Below are positions 50,342 to 58,281 of a stretch of 61,993 nucleotides of DNA, piece by piece; within the stretch, counting starts at the first letter, position 1; every line of letters starts with the position of its first letter. This DNA comes from an uncultured Oscillibacter sp. Its GTDB lineage: Bacteria > Bacillota > Clostridia > Oscillospirales > Oscillospiraceae. The stretch lies in the NCBI GenBank assembly GCA_900770295.1, contig CAAGJQ010000054.1:1-61993 (forward strand), written 5' to 3'. The translations under genes and the position numbers were made by a program. The notes under the pieces were generated by a model, which did not search any database, had not been told where the DNA came from, and worked only from the letters and a program-made list of their open reading frames with translations.

Positions 50342-52027
50342 TTAATGGACGGTTTTGGATATTGCCTCGTACAGCGGCGCGCCGCTGCTGTCAAGCAGGA
50401 ACAGCTTCACCTGGGAGCCTTCCGTCAGAGAGGGAAGGGAGAGAACTACATTCTTCGGATCGCCCGCCGTGACAGGCGCCGTGGCAGCGCCGGTCATTCG
50501 ACCGTTTTCGTCATAGATAGCCGCAACCAGCGTCCCGGCCGTTTTGCTGCCGACAGCGGCGGTGATGTTTTGCGCTTCCGGATCGATGGAGGAGATGGCA
50601 AAGGCCCGCTGGGCAAAGGCAAAGTCACTGAAGCTGGTCACAACGAAGGAGACGAAAGTCTGGCCGTTCTCCTCAAAGATGTAGGGGAATTCAATTTCCT
50701 CATAGGTCCCGTCGCTGTGGAAGTGGAGCAGCACCAGAAAATCCGGGTCGATTCCGTCCGGGACCGGCATGGTGATCTTCACAGGGACCTTCAGCTCCTG
50801 GCCCTGTTCCGTTTCGTTTACGCCGTCCAGTTTCATGGAGAACTGGACCGTGTTGTTATAGAGCTCCGGGATGACAGCATCCTTTGATGGAGCGCTGACA
50901 TTCAGTGTGGCTTTGGCGTCGCCCTCTGTGTTCAGGTTGGCACCGATGATGGAAATATTGCTAGAAGTAAGTCCTGCTGGCGCGTCATCACTGACAGAGA
51001 CCTCGGCCTGGCCACCCACCAGATTTTCAAGGGCCTCGATTTTGGAGACGGTGCCGGAGTTGGTCTGGTCCGCCGCCATGGAGACGTCCAGGGAATCCGT
51101 GTCTGTCTCCCATAGCTCCTCTTTCAGCGCTGTTTTCTCATCGTCAGTCAGATCGCCACCGGTGTCATAGCTGTCAAGGAGCGAGTCCAGAGTGCTGTCG
51201 ATTCCGGCGGAGACATCCGTCAGGTTGTAGACCGGGCTCAGCTCCGACCAGAGGCTGCTGCGGACTTTGGTGATATCGCGGCTGAGAATACGGACCCGGA
51301 AGTAATACTGCCCAGCGCCGTATTCCTCGATGCAATAGTCCTCCAGATAGTCCTCCGGAGATTCGTCGGAAAGGGAATATGAGCCCAAACAGGAAGTGCC
51401 GCCGACGCTGATATATTTCTGACTTTCCGCGTCGTACCAGTAGTATTCCACGACATATCCGCCGACATCGGACATATCCGCCGGAGGGCTCCAGTGGCTC
51501 TCCCGCCCGTTCCAGTACAGGCCGGTGGGAGTCGCCAGAATGGCCGTGGGCTTCGTATAGGTCCAATCCGGAGAAGTGGCGATCTCGCTGTCGCTGTACT
51601 CGGTACCATCGCCAAGAGCCTGTACGGTGAAATAATAGGTGCCGCTGTCAAAATTGTAGTCATCGTTGGCACCGTAGTCATCATACCAGTAACCCTCAAT
51701 GAATTGGGTACTGGAGAAATAAGGAGAGGTATCGCTGAATCCGTAGTCAGTCCACATGCTACTGACCTTTTTGCCGGTCTCCCGGGAATAGACGATGGTC
51801 TGGTATTTGTTCTGTGTGGGCGACTCCCGCTTCCAGCTGATATAGCCAGGAACCTCTTGGTAGGTATCAGCATTCCAATCATAGTCCCGCCCCCAGGTAA
51901 GCTTCGTGGGCGTGGCCAGTTGAGGCAGATCCGTATTTTCCTCCGTCTCCTCGGCGGAGGCGGACACTGTCATCACAAGCAGCAGGACCAGGGTAAACAG
52001 AGTTCCAAGGGCAATTTGCTTTTTCAT
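50342..52027 (-). CDS. Secreted protein with Fn3-like domains and shared C-terminal beta module
   Basis: A 561-residue exported protein. The start is ATG 52027 (signal peptide MKKQIALGTLFTLVLLLVMT to ~SASAEE); the open frame extends 33 codons upstream into the promoter. Two fibronectin type III-like domains follow (~35-165 and ~168-290), rich in Tyr and Trp, each opening LATPT-L-W. A short linker with NMAAD-like text (SMAADQ) and a beta domain (~330-490, ending FVVTSFSDFAFAQRAF) precede the final ~75 residues (IYDENGRMTG, then VKLFLLDSSGAPLYEA), similar to modules in the proteins at 9476 and 22587. No anchor motif is visible. Function unknown; binding or adhesion is likely. Confidence 0.8.
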   Translation of the reverse strand: MKKQIALGTLFTLVLLLVMTVSASAEETEENTDLPQLATPTKLTWGRDYDWNADTYQEVPGYISWKRESPTQNKYQTIVYSRETGKKVSSMWTDYGFSDTSPYFSSTQFIEGYWYDDYGANDDYNFDSGTYYFTVQALGDGTEYSDSEIATSPDWTYTKPTAILATPTGLYWNGRESHWSPPADMSDVGGYVVEYYWYDAESQKYISVGGTSCLGSYSLSDESPEDYLEDYCIEEYGAGQYYFRVRILSRDITKVRSSLWSELSPVYNLTDVSAGIDSTLDSLLDSYDTGGDLTDDEKTALKEELWETDTDSLDVSMAADQTNSGTVSKIEALENLVGGQAEVSVSDDAPAGLTSSNISIIGANLNTEGDAKATLNVSAPSKDAVIPELYNNTVQFSMKLDGVNETEQGQELKVPVKITMPVPDGIDPDFLVLLHFHSDGTYEEIEFPYIFEENGQTFVSFVVTSFSDFAFAQRAFAISSIDPEAQNITAAVGSKTAGTLVAAIYDENGRMTGAATAPVTAGDPKNVVLSLPSLTEGSQVKLFLLDSSGAPLYEAISKTVH

Positions 52028-52066
52028 GGTTCCTTGCGCTCCTTCCGTATTGAAATTCCAGCTTTT

Positions 52067-52095
52067 ACTATACAGGGATGGAGCCGGACAGTCAA
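52067..52095 (-). promoter_or_regulatory. Promoter of the Fn3-like secreted protein gene
   Basis: Minus strand: TTGACT (52095-52090), 17-base spacer, TATAGT (52072-52067), about 40 bases before the ATG. Confidence 0.75.
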
Positions 52096-52245
52096 CCTGT
52101 ATGAGGCAATATTTGAAAAGTGTCATAAAACAGAGGTGGAAGGCCAGGCGCGGTGCTTTGAAAAAATTGCCGGTATGCCGCGTCCCGTATTATCCGCACG
52201 GAGGTTGAGCCTGCAAAATCGAATGGAATATCCCGGCAGAACACA

Positions 52246-52274
52246 TTGCGCTTTTCAAATGGATGTGCTACAAT
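52246..52274 (+). promoter_or_regulatory. Promoter of the trpS-tagO-wecB operon
   Basis: TTGCGC at 52246-52251, 17-base spacer, TACAAT at 52269-52274, 65 bases before the trpS start. Confidence 0.65.
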
Positions 52275-52338
52275 ATAAAAGTTAAATTGCCGCCTTGCGC
52301 CATGGCGTCCGGCGGTGTTGAATAACGAGGTGCGAATC

Positions 52339-53346
52339 ATGGAAAACGTAGTACAGAAAAAGAGAATCCTCAGCGGCATCCAGCCCTCCGGCGATCTGAC
52401 CCTGGGCTCCTATCTGGGCGCGATCAAAAACTGGGCGGCCCTGGCCGATGAATATGACTGCTATTACATGCTGGCGGATATGCATACCATCACGGTGCGG
52501 CAGGTGCCGGCGGACCTGCGCCGCCACACCCTGACCCAGGTGGCGGCCTATATTGCCAGCGGCCTGGACCCGGAGAAGAACGTCCTGTTCGTCCAGTCCC
52601 ACGTCCCCGCCCACGCGCAGCTGGGCTGGGTGCTGGACTGCTATACCATGTTCGGCGAGCTGAGCCGCATGACCCAGTTCAAGGACAAGTCCGCCAAGAA
52701 CGCGGACAACATCAACGCGGGCCTGTTTACCTATCCCGCCCTGATGGCCGCCGACATCCTGCTCTATCAGGCGGACCTGGTGCCCGTGGGCGGTGACCAG
52801 AAGCAGCACGTGGAGATCTGCCGGGACATCGCCAACCGCTTCAACGGCATCTACGGCGAGACCTTCAAGATCCCCGAGCCCTACATCCCCAAGGTGGGCG
52901 CCCGGGTCATGAGCCTGACCTCCCCGGAGAACAAGATGTCCAAGTCTGACAAGGACCCCAACGGCTGCGTCTACATGCTGGAAAAGCCAGAGGACATCAT
53001 GCGGAAGTTCAAGAAGGCCGTCACCGACTCCGACGCCTGCGTCCGCTACGACCCCGCCAACAAGCCCGGCGTGTCCAACCTGATGCAGATTTACTCCGTT
53101 GCCACCGGCAGCAGCTTCGAGGCCATCGAGGCGGAATTCTCCGGCCGGGGCTACGGCGACTTCAAGAAGGCCGTGGGCGAGTCCGTGGTGGAGCTGCTGC
53201 GCCCCATCCGGGAGGAGACGGAGCGTCTGCTGGCGGATAAGGCCTATCTGGAGAGCGTCTACCGCGCCGGCGCGGAGAAGGCCTCCTACGTCGCCAACCG
53301 CACCGTCAGTAAGGTCTATAAAAAAGTCGGATTCCTGGCGCGCTGA
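52339..53346 (+). CDS. trpS: Tryptophan-tRNA ligase
   Basis: Class I aminoacyl-tRNA synthetase, 335 residues, typical. The HIGH-like element is in SGIQPSGDLTLGSYLGAI; the KMSKS motif is in NKMSKSDKDP. QADLVPVGGDQKQHVE is the tryptophan and ATP-site block. ATG 52339 has GAGGTG six bases upstream; an in-frame ATG at 52315 has no good ribosome site. First gene of an operon with tagO and wecB (12 bases to tagO). There is no T-box leader, which is unusual for trpS in Firmicutes but not exceptional. Confidence 0.97.
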   Translation: MENVVQKKRILSGIQPSGDLTLGSYLGAIKNWAALADEYDCYYMLADMHTITVRQVPADLRRHTLTQVAAYIASGLDPEKNVLFVQSHVPAHAQLGWVLDCYTMFGELSRMTQFKDKSAKNADNINAGLFTYPALMAADILLYQADLVPVGGDQKQHVEICRDIANRFNGIYGETFKIPEPYIPKVGARVMSLTSPENKMSKSDKDPNGCVYMLEKPEDIMRKFKKAVTDSDACVRYDPANKPGVSNLMQIYSVATGSSFEAIEAEFSGRGYGDFKKAVGESVVELLRPIREETERLLADKAYLESVYRAGAEKASYVANRTVSKVYKKVGFLAR

Positions 53347-53358
53347 CGGAGGGCTGAC

Positions 53359-54480
53359 ATGGCATTTGAAAATCAGCTGATCGCCTATGTGCTCATGGCG
53401 CTGCTGACGGCTCTGGTCATCAGCTTTCTGGCGACGCCGGTGGTCAAGACCTTCGCCTACAAGGTGGGCGCCATCGACGTGCCCAAGGACGCCCGCCGGA
53501 TGCACAAGGTCCCCATTCCCCGGCTGGGCGGCCTGGCGATCTTCATCGGCTTCATGGTCAGCATCCTGCTGTTCGTCAGGATCACCCCGGAGATGAAGAG
53601 CATCCTCCTGGGCGCCGTCATCATCGTGGTGCTGGGCGTGGTGGACGACATCATGGCCCTTCCCGCCATGCTGAAATTCGTGGTGCAGATCATCGCCGCC
53701 GCCATCCCCGCCACCCATGGCGTGGTCATCCAGGCGTTCTCCAACCCCAATATCTTTTCGAAAAACCTCTACTGGGTCCTGGGATGGCTGTCCATTCCTG
53801 TCACGGTTTTGTGGATCGTGGCCATCACCAACGCCGTGAACCTCATCGACGGCCTGGACGGCCTGGCCAACGGCGTCTCCGCCATCTCCGCCACCACGAT
53901 GCTGGTCATCGCGCTGCTGGCCTCCGAGGGGCAGGTGGCCATCGTCCTGGCGGCGCTGGTGGGCGCCTGCGTGGGCTTCATGCCCTACAATATGAACCCC
54001 GCCAAGATGTTCATGGGCGATACCGGCGCCACCTTCCTGGGCTATATCCTGGCCACCATGTCCATCCAGGGACTGTTCAAGTACTACGCTGTCATCTCCT
54101 TCGTGGTGCCCTTCCTGATCCTGGGCCTGCCGATCTTTGACACGGCCTTCGCCTTCATCCGCCGCATCGCCCACGGGCAGAGCCCCATGCACGCGGACCG
54201 AAGCCACATCCACCACCGGCTCATCGACATGGGCCTGAACCAGAAGCAGGCGGTGGCCACGCTGTACGTGATCTCCGCCATCCTGGGCCTCTCCGCCGTA
54301 GTGCTGACCACCGGCGGTGAGCAGAAGGCCATGCTGCTGTTCGCCGCCCTCTGCATCGTGGCGGTGGTGGCGGCCCGGGTGGTGTTCCCCAAGGAGCTCC
54401 GGGAGGAAGTCCACGAGGAGCTGGAAGAGCTGAAAGAGCATGTTCAGCACGAGGAAGAGAAGAAAGACGAGGAACCGTAA
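53359..54480 (+). CDS. tagO: Undecaprenyl-phosphate GlcNAc-1-phosphate transferase (TagO/WecA type)
   Basis: Integral membrane enzyme that attaches GlcNAc-1-P from UDP-GlcNAc to undecaprenyl phosphate, starting teichoic acid or secondary cell-wall polymer synthesis. 373 residues with ~10 membrane segments. Catalytic signatures: MHKVPIPRLGGLAIF, VDDIMALPAMLKF (Asp-Asp), NAVNLIDGLDGLANG, MFMGDTGATFLGY, and the cytosolic loop HADRSHIHHRLIDMGLNQ, in which the His residues sense the uridine nucleotide. The C-terminal ~30 residues are Glu/Lys-rich and soluble. It is two bases from wecB, so the two products are matched in dose. Confidence 0.93.
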   Translation: MAFENQLIAYVLMALLTALVISFLATPVVKTFAYKVGAIDVPKDARRMHKVPIPRLGGLAIFIGFMVSILLFVRITPEMKSILLGAVIIVVLGVVDDIMALPAMLKFVVQIIAAAIPATHGVVIQAFSNPNIFSKNLYWVLGWLSIPVTVLWIVAITNAVNLIDGLDGLANGVSAISATTMLVIALLASEGQVAIVLAALVGACVGFMPYNMNPAKMFMGDTGATFLGYILATMSIQGLFKYYAVISFVVPFLILGLPIFDTAFAFIRRIAHGQSPMHADRSHIHHRLIDMGLNQKQAVATLYVISAILGLSAVVLTTGGEQKAMLLFAALCIVAVVAARVVFPKELREEVHEELEELKEHVQHEEEKKDEEP

Positions 54481-54482
54481 AA

Positions 54483-55628
54483 ATGGACAAGCTGCGTATC
54501 ATGAGCGTGTTCGGCACCCGGCCGGAGGCCATCAAAATGTGCCCGCTGGTGAAGGAGCTGGCCGCGCGCCCTGAAATCGAGAGCCTTTGCTGCGTCACCG
54601 CCCAGCACCGGCAGATGCTGGACAGTGTGCTGGAGGTATTTGACCTGAAGCCCGACTGGGACCTGGATATCATGACGCCCCGCCAGACCCTGTCCACCAT
54701 CACCAGCAAATGCCTGCTGGGCATGGATGAGGCCATCGACGCCTTGAAGCCGGACATGATCCTGGTCCACGGAGACACCTCCACCACCTTTGCCGGGGCC
54801 CTGTCCGCCTTCTATCACCAGGTCCCCGTGGGCCACGTGGAGGCGGGCCTGCGGACCTACGACAAATACTCCCCCTTCCCGGAGGAGATGAACCGCAAGC
54901 TGGTGTCCGCCATCGCGGACCTGTATTTCTGTCCCACGGTAAACAATAAGAACAACCTCCTGAAAGAGGGCATCGACAAGGGCCTGTTCATCACCGGCAA
55001 TACGGTGATCGATGCCCTGAAAACCACCGTCCGGGAGGACTACCGCTTCACCACCGAGGAGCTGAACCGCCTGCCCTATGGCGAGAAAAAAATCATTCTG
55101 GTGACCTGCCACCGGCGGGAGAACTACGGCGAGCCTATGAAGAACATCATGCTGGCCCTGCGGCAGATCGCTGAGCAGCATGAGGACGTGGAACTGGTGT
55201 ATCCCGTCCACCTGAGCCCGGTGGTCCGGGAGGCGGTGGACGCCTATCTCCGGGGCGCGCCCCGGGTCCACCTGATCGACCCGCTGCCCGCCGACGAGAT
55301 GCACAACCTGATGGCCCGGTGCTACATGGTGATGACGGACTCCGGCGGCCTCCAGGAGGAGGCACCCGCCCTGGGCAAGCCCGTCCTGGTGCTGCGCCGG
55401 GAGACGGAGCGGCCCGAGGCCGTGGAGGCGGGGACCGTCAAGCTGGCCGGCGTGGTGCAGGACGACATCGTCACCATGGCGGAGCGGCTGATTCTCGACA
55501 AAGACGCCTACGCCCAGATGGCCCACGCGGTCAATCCCTACGGCGACGGAAACGCCTGCCGCCGCATCGCGGACGCGATCTTGTGGCACTTCGGCCGGGG
55601 AGAGAAGCCCGCCGACTATCTGATGTGA
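54483..55628 (+). CDS. wecB: UDP-N-acetylglucosamine 2-epimerase, non-hydrolysing
   Basis: Interconverts UDP-GlcNAc and UDP-ManNAc in the cytosol (also called MnaA). 381 residues, GT-B-like fold. Family blocks: SVFGTRPEAIKMCPLVKEL at the start, the VHGDTSTTFAGALSAFY loop, GHVEAGLRTYDKYSPFPEEM, and DSGGLQEEAPALGKPVLVLR near residues 284-303 (acidic catalytic residues). Beside tagO it would supply ManNAc for a cell-wall polymer. UDP-ManNAc is the precursor of the pyruvylated units that SLH domains bind, which fits the SLH protein at 58.3 kb; this link is inferred. Confidence 0.95.
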   Translation: MDKLRIMSVFGTRPEAIKMCPLVKELAARPEIESLCCVTAQHRQMLDSVLEVFDLKPDWDLDIMTPRQTLSTITSKCLLGMDEAIDALKPDMILVHGDTSTTFAGALSAFYHQVPVGHVEAGLRTYDKYSPFPEEMNRKLVSAIADLYFCPTVNNKNNLLKEGIDKGLFITGNTVIDALKTTVREDYRFTTEELNRLPYGEKKIILVTCHRRENYGEPMKNIMLALRQIAEQHEDVELVYPVHLSPVVREAVDAYLRGAPRVHLIDPLPADEMHNLMARCYMVMTDSGGLQEEAPALGKPVLVLRRETERPEAVEAGTVKLAGVVQDDIVTMAERLILDKDAYAQMAHAVNPYGDGNACRRIADAILWHFGRGEKPADYLM

Positions 55629-55653
55629 GCGAGACCAGACAGAGGAGGCCGGT

Positions 55654-56403
55654 ATGGACAAGCGGAAACTGAACCGGATCACATGGGCCTTTGTGGCCGT
55701 GACCGTGCTGGCCGTTGCCCTGATGCTGACAGGCAGCCTGCACCGGACCTCCCGCATCACGCTGCCGTCCAGTACGGCGGCGGCGGACACGAGACCGGAG
55801 AACAGCGGCGGCAGCGGCGGCATGCCCACAGTGGTGGCCGTGACGCCGGAGACTGTCCAGACCGCTATCGAGACCCTGACCCGGCCGGAGGCATACCGGC
55901 GGACCGTGACGGTGGAACAGTTCTGGGGCAGTGGAAGCGGTACCTATGAGGTGACGGTAACTGCCCGGGATGGATGGACCAGAACGGACCGCACCCTTCC
56001 GGACGGCCGTATCCGCCATACGGCGACCAATGGAGAGACTACCTGCATCTGGTACAACAGCCAGGAGCCGGTGTACACAACTTCCGCCGGCGGCGTATCG
56101 GCGGACAATGAGCAGACCATCCCTACATACGAGGATATTCTGGACCTGCCTGTGGAGGACATCGCGGAGGCGGACTACCGAACCATCTCCGAGGTGAACT
56201 GCATCTATGTGGAGACCGTAGAGACGGCCGAGGGGTATGTGCTGCGGTACTGGGTCAGCGTGGATACCGGCCTTCTGGCGGTTGCTGAGAAGCTGCTGGA
56301 CGGGGAGACGGTCTACCGGATGGCCGCCCTGACCGTGGACCAGACGGTGCCGGACGAGGAAAGCTTCACCCTGCCGGACGGCACGGTGCTGCTGAACTCA
56401 TAG
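55654..56403 (+). CDS. Membrane-anchored protein of unknown function after wecB
   Basis: A 249-residue protein with a short basic N-terminus, one membrane segment (residues ~9-27) and no lipoprotein cysteine, then a Gly/Ser-rich linker (~45-58) and a beta-rich outer domain (~60-249). Repeated pairs such as ATNGETTCIWYNSQEP and VLRYWVSVDTGLLAVAEK recall LolA/MucB-like lipid-carrier folds, but I cannot make that call securely. AGAGGAGGCC precedes the ATG by about eight bases. It lies 25 bases after wecB without a terminator, so it is likely co-transcribed; a role in cell-wall polymer attachment is possible. Confidence 0.65.
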   Translation: MDKRKLNRITWAFVAVTVLAVALMLTGSLHRTSRITLPSSTAAADTRPENSGGSGGMPTVVAVTPETVQTAIETLTRPEAYRRTVTVEQFWGSGSGTYEVTVTARDGWTRTDRTLPDGRIRHTATNGETTCIWYNSQEPVYTTSAGGVSADNEQTIPTYEDILDLPVEDIAEADYRTISEVNCIYVETVETAEGYVLRYWVSVDTGLLAVAEKLLDGETVYRMAALTVDQTVPDEESFTLPDGTVLLNS

Positions 56404-56436
56404 GAGAGAAGCCGCTGTTTCGGCCATATGTTTGTC

Positions 56437-56480
56437 AAAAAAGATTGAGGCCCCTGAATGAAGGACCTCAATCTTTTTTT
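56437..56480. terminator. Bidirectional terminator after the wecB operon
   Basis: 14-bp stem (56437-56450 with 56466-56479), 15-base loop, seven T residues on the plus strand and six A residues on the left arm. It can serve the convergent ogt gene too. Confidence 0.9.
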
Positions 56481-56534
56481 GCAATATTTTAGGGGCTTCA
56501 AGGCGGTTTCCGCTCTGGGATGACGCACCTTCCA

Positions 56535-57077
56535 TTACAGTGCCGTTCCCCGTTTCGGTACATACAGCCCGGTCATGTCCGCACCCTCCAGCTCCAGCAG
56601 GCGCTGCTTGACGGCCATACCTCCGGCGTAGCCAGTCAGGCTTCCGCTGGTTCCCACGACCCGGTGGCAGGGGATCAGAATGGAGATGGGATTGTGTCCC
56701 ACGGCACCGCCCACCGCCTGCGCCGACGCGGAGACGCCCTGTTCCCGCAGGGCCTGGGCGAGCGCGCCGTAAGTGGTGGTTTTCCCACAGGGAATTTCCA
56801 GCAGCAGTTTCCATACCGCCTGCCGGAAGGGACTGCCCTTGGGAGCCAGCGCGGGAAGCGCCGGAAGCGTCCTTCCGGCAAAATAGGCGTCCAGCCAGGA
56901 AACGGCTGCGCAAAAGATGGGGAGATCAGTGCGTTCCCGCGCATCATCCTCCAGAGTCGCGGCAAAATACTTCTGGCCCTCGATCCAAAGGCCGGTGACG
57001 GCCTCTCCGTCGGAGGCCAGCTGGAGAACACCCACGGGGGAGCTGTATTTCATCAAAAAGGTCATCGCTGCGGCCAT
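56535..57077 (-). CDS. ogt: Methylated-DNA-protein-cysteine S-methyltransferase
   Basis: Suicide DNA repair protein that takes methyl from O6-methylguanine onto its own cysteine. 180 residues from ATG 57077. The active site is PCHRVVGTSGSLTGYAGG near residues 134-150, with the conserved helix-turn-helix segment GSPFRQAVWKLLLEIPCGKTTTYG before it, including the arginine finger region. The N-terminal ~75-residue ribonuclease-H-like part (MKYSSPVGVLQLASDGEAVTGLW) is standard. The open frame runs 31 codons further upstream, but the extension overlaps the promoter. An alternative start is ATG 57065. The gene is single. Confidence 0.94.
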   Translation of the reverse strand: MAAAMTFLMKYSSPVGVLQLASDGEAVTGLWIEGQKYFAATLEDDARERTDLPIFCAAVSWLDAYFAGRTLPALPALAPKGSPFRQAVWKLLLEIPCGKTTTYGALAQALREQGVSASAQAVGGAVGHNPISILIPCHRVVGTSGSLTGYAGGMAVKQRLLELEGADMTGLYVPKRGTAL

Positions 57078-57120
57078 CTCACTTTCTCTTTGGAGGTTCC
57101 GGCTGTGCCGGACTGGGACC

Positions 57121-57149
57121 AGTATAGCAGAAGCCGGGAAAAATGTCCC
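57121..57149 (-). promoter_or_regulatory. Promoter of ogt
   Basis: Minus strand: extended -10 TGC then TATACT (57126-57121). The -35 position, 17 bases further up, is GGGACA, a poor match. Confidence 0.5.
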
Positions 57150-57193
57150 GCTGTTTTGAAAGGTTTCCATAAAAAACGGGGCCGCGGGAATAC

Positions 57194-57222
57194 TTGCAAG
57201 CGGCGCCCAGTCGTGATACCAT
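57194..57222 (+). promoter_or_regulatory. Promoter of coaX
   Basis: TTGCAA at 57194-57199, 17-base spacer, TACCAT at 57217-57222, 40 bases before the ATG. Confidence 0.55.
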
Positions 57223-57262
57223 AAAGCAGAAGAAACAAGATGTGGAAAGGGGAGAGGCCCTC

Positions 57263-58033
57263 ATGCTGTTGGCCATTGACGTGGGCAATTCCACCACCTC
57301 CGTGGGATTGTTCGACAAGGAGAAGAAACTGCGGTTTCTGGCGTCCCTGGATACGGACAGCCGAAAGACTGCGGACCAGATCAGTATTGATCTGATGAAC
57401 CTGTTCACCCTGTATCATTTTCAATATACCGAGGTGACCGGCGCTATTTTGTGCAGTGTGGTGCCGCCGCTGAATTTCATGATGGAGAAGGCGCTGACCC
57501 GTCTGCTGGGAAAGCCGCCCATGGTAGTGGGCCCCGGTGTTAAAACCGGTCTGAACATCCGCCTGGCCGTCCAGACCCAGGTGGGCGCGGATATCGTGGC
57601 GGACGCGGTGTCGGCGCTGGAAAAATTCCAGCCGCCCATCATTACCATCGATATGGGCACTGCCACCACCGTCGGCGTCATCTCCGAGGGCCGGACCTAT
57701 GAGGGCGGACTGCTTCTGCCGGGTGTCAACGTCTCCCTGGAGGCGCTGAGCCACCGGGCGGCCCAGCTGCCGGATATCTCCCTCCAGCACCCAAAGGCGC
57801 TCATCGGCAAAAACACGGAGGACTGCATGCGCTCCGGCATTGTCTACGGCACCGCCGGTATGCTGGACGGCATCATTGACCGCATCCGGGAGGAGTTTCC
57901 GGGCAAGGAGGTCAGCGTGGTGGCCACCGGAGGCAACGCGCCGGTGATTGTACGCTACTGCCGGAACAAGATCGTCTACGACAAATATCTGCTGATGGAG
58001 GGGCTTTGGACCATTTATCAGAAGAACCGTTAA
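57263..58033 (+). CDS. coaX: Type III pantothenate kinase
   Basis: Phosphorylates pantothenate, first step of coenzyme A synthesis; this class is insensitive to CoA feedback and needs a monovalent cation. 256 residues. Motifs: AIDVGNSTTSVGLFDKEKK at the N-terminus (ATP loop), the pantothenate-binding GPGVKTGLNI, the DMGTATTVGVI phosphate-2 motif, and the YEGGLLLPGVNVS adenosine region. ATG 57263 has AAAGGGGAG upstream. Only 13 bases separate it from the next small gene, so the two form an operon. Confidence 0.96.
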   Translation: MLLAIDVGNSTTSVGLFDKEKKLRFLASLDTDSRKTADQISIDLMNLFTLYHFQYTEVTGAILCSVVPPLNFMMEKALTRLLGKPPMVVGPGVKTGLNIRLAVQTQVGADIVADAVSALEKFQPPIITIDMGTATTVGVISEGRTYEGGLLLPGVNVSLEALSHRAAQLPDISLQHPKALIGKNTEDCMRSGIVYGTAGMLDGIIDRIREEFPGKEVSVVATGGNAPVIVRYCRNKIVYDKYLLMEGLWTIYQKNR

Positions 58034-58046
58034 GGGGGCGGGAAGC

Positions 58047-58205
58047 ATGAACGGCGTGGGGACGTTTTTCGCAGTCGTTCTGTTCGGCGTGCTGGGCCTG
58101 TTTCTGGGTTCCCTGCTGGATGCCGCGGAAGCGGGCGCCGTTGTGTTCGCTGTCGCCATCGCGGCGGCGTGCATCGTGGACGCGATCCACAGCCGGAAGG
58201 ACTGA
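58047..58205 (+). CDS. 52-residue two-helix membrane protein
   Basis: A short open frame below the usual size cut-off: MNGVGTFFAVVLFGVLGLFL then GSLLDAAEAGAVVFAVAIAA and a short basic tail (HSRKD). Two hydrophobic segments (~5-23 and ~27-46) joined by a small acidic turn suggest a helical hairpin with both ends on one side. GGGGGCGGGAA lies before the ATG and the frame ends just upstream of a terminator, both signs of a true gene. It follows coaX by 13 bases. The Gly/Ala-rich helices resemble small membrane peptides. Function unknown. Confidence 0.65.
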   Translation: MNGVGTFFAVVLFGVLGLFLGSLLDAAEAGAVVFAVAIAAACIVDAIHSRKD

Positions 58206-58238
58206 CAGGGAACGTGCTGACTGCATCGGAGAACAAAG

Positions 58239-58271
58239 GACTGCCGCACCAAAAGGCGCGGCAGTCTTTTT
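58239..58271. terminator. Terminator after the coaX operon
   Basis: 9-bp stem (58239-58247 with 58258-58266), 10-base loop, five T residues on the plus strand. It also lies just past the end of the convergent SLH gene. Confidence 0.85.
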
Positions 58272-58281
58272 CGCAATGGCC

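Larger units (their letters stand above)
52028..52338. other. Divergent intergenic region, 311 bases
   Basis: Holds the divergent promoters of the Fn3-like secreted protein (52067-52095, minus) and of trpS (52246-52274, plus). No open frame, T-box or other RNA element is recognised in the stretch between them. Confidence 0.6.

Noticed and set aside
52282..54450. 722-codon minus-strand frame opposite trpS/tagO
   Set aside because: His/Gly/Asp-rich antisense translation; both sense genes are certain.
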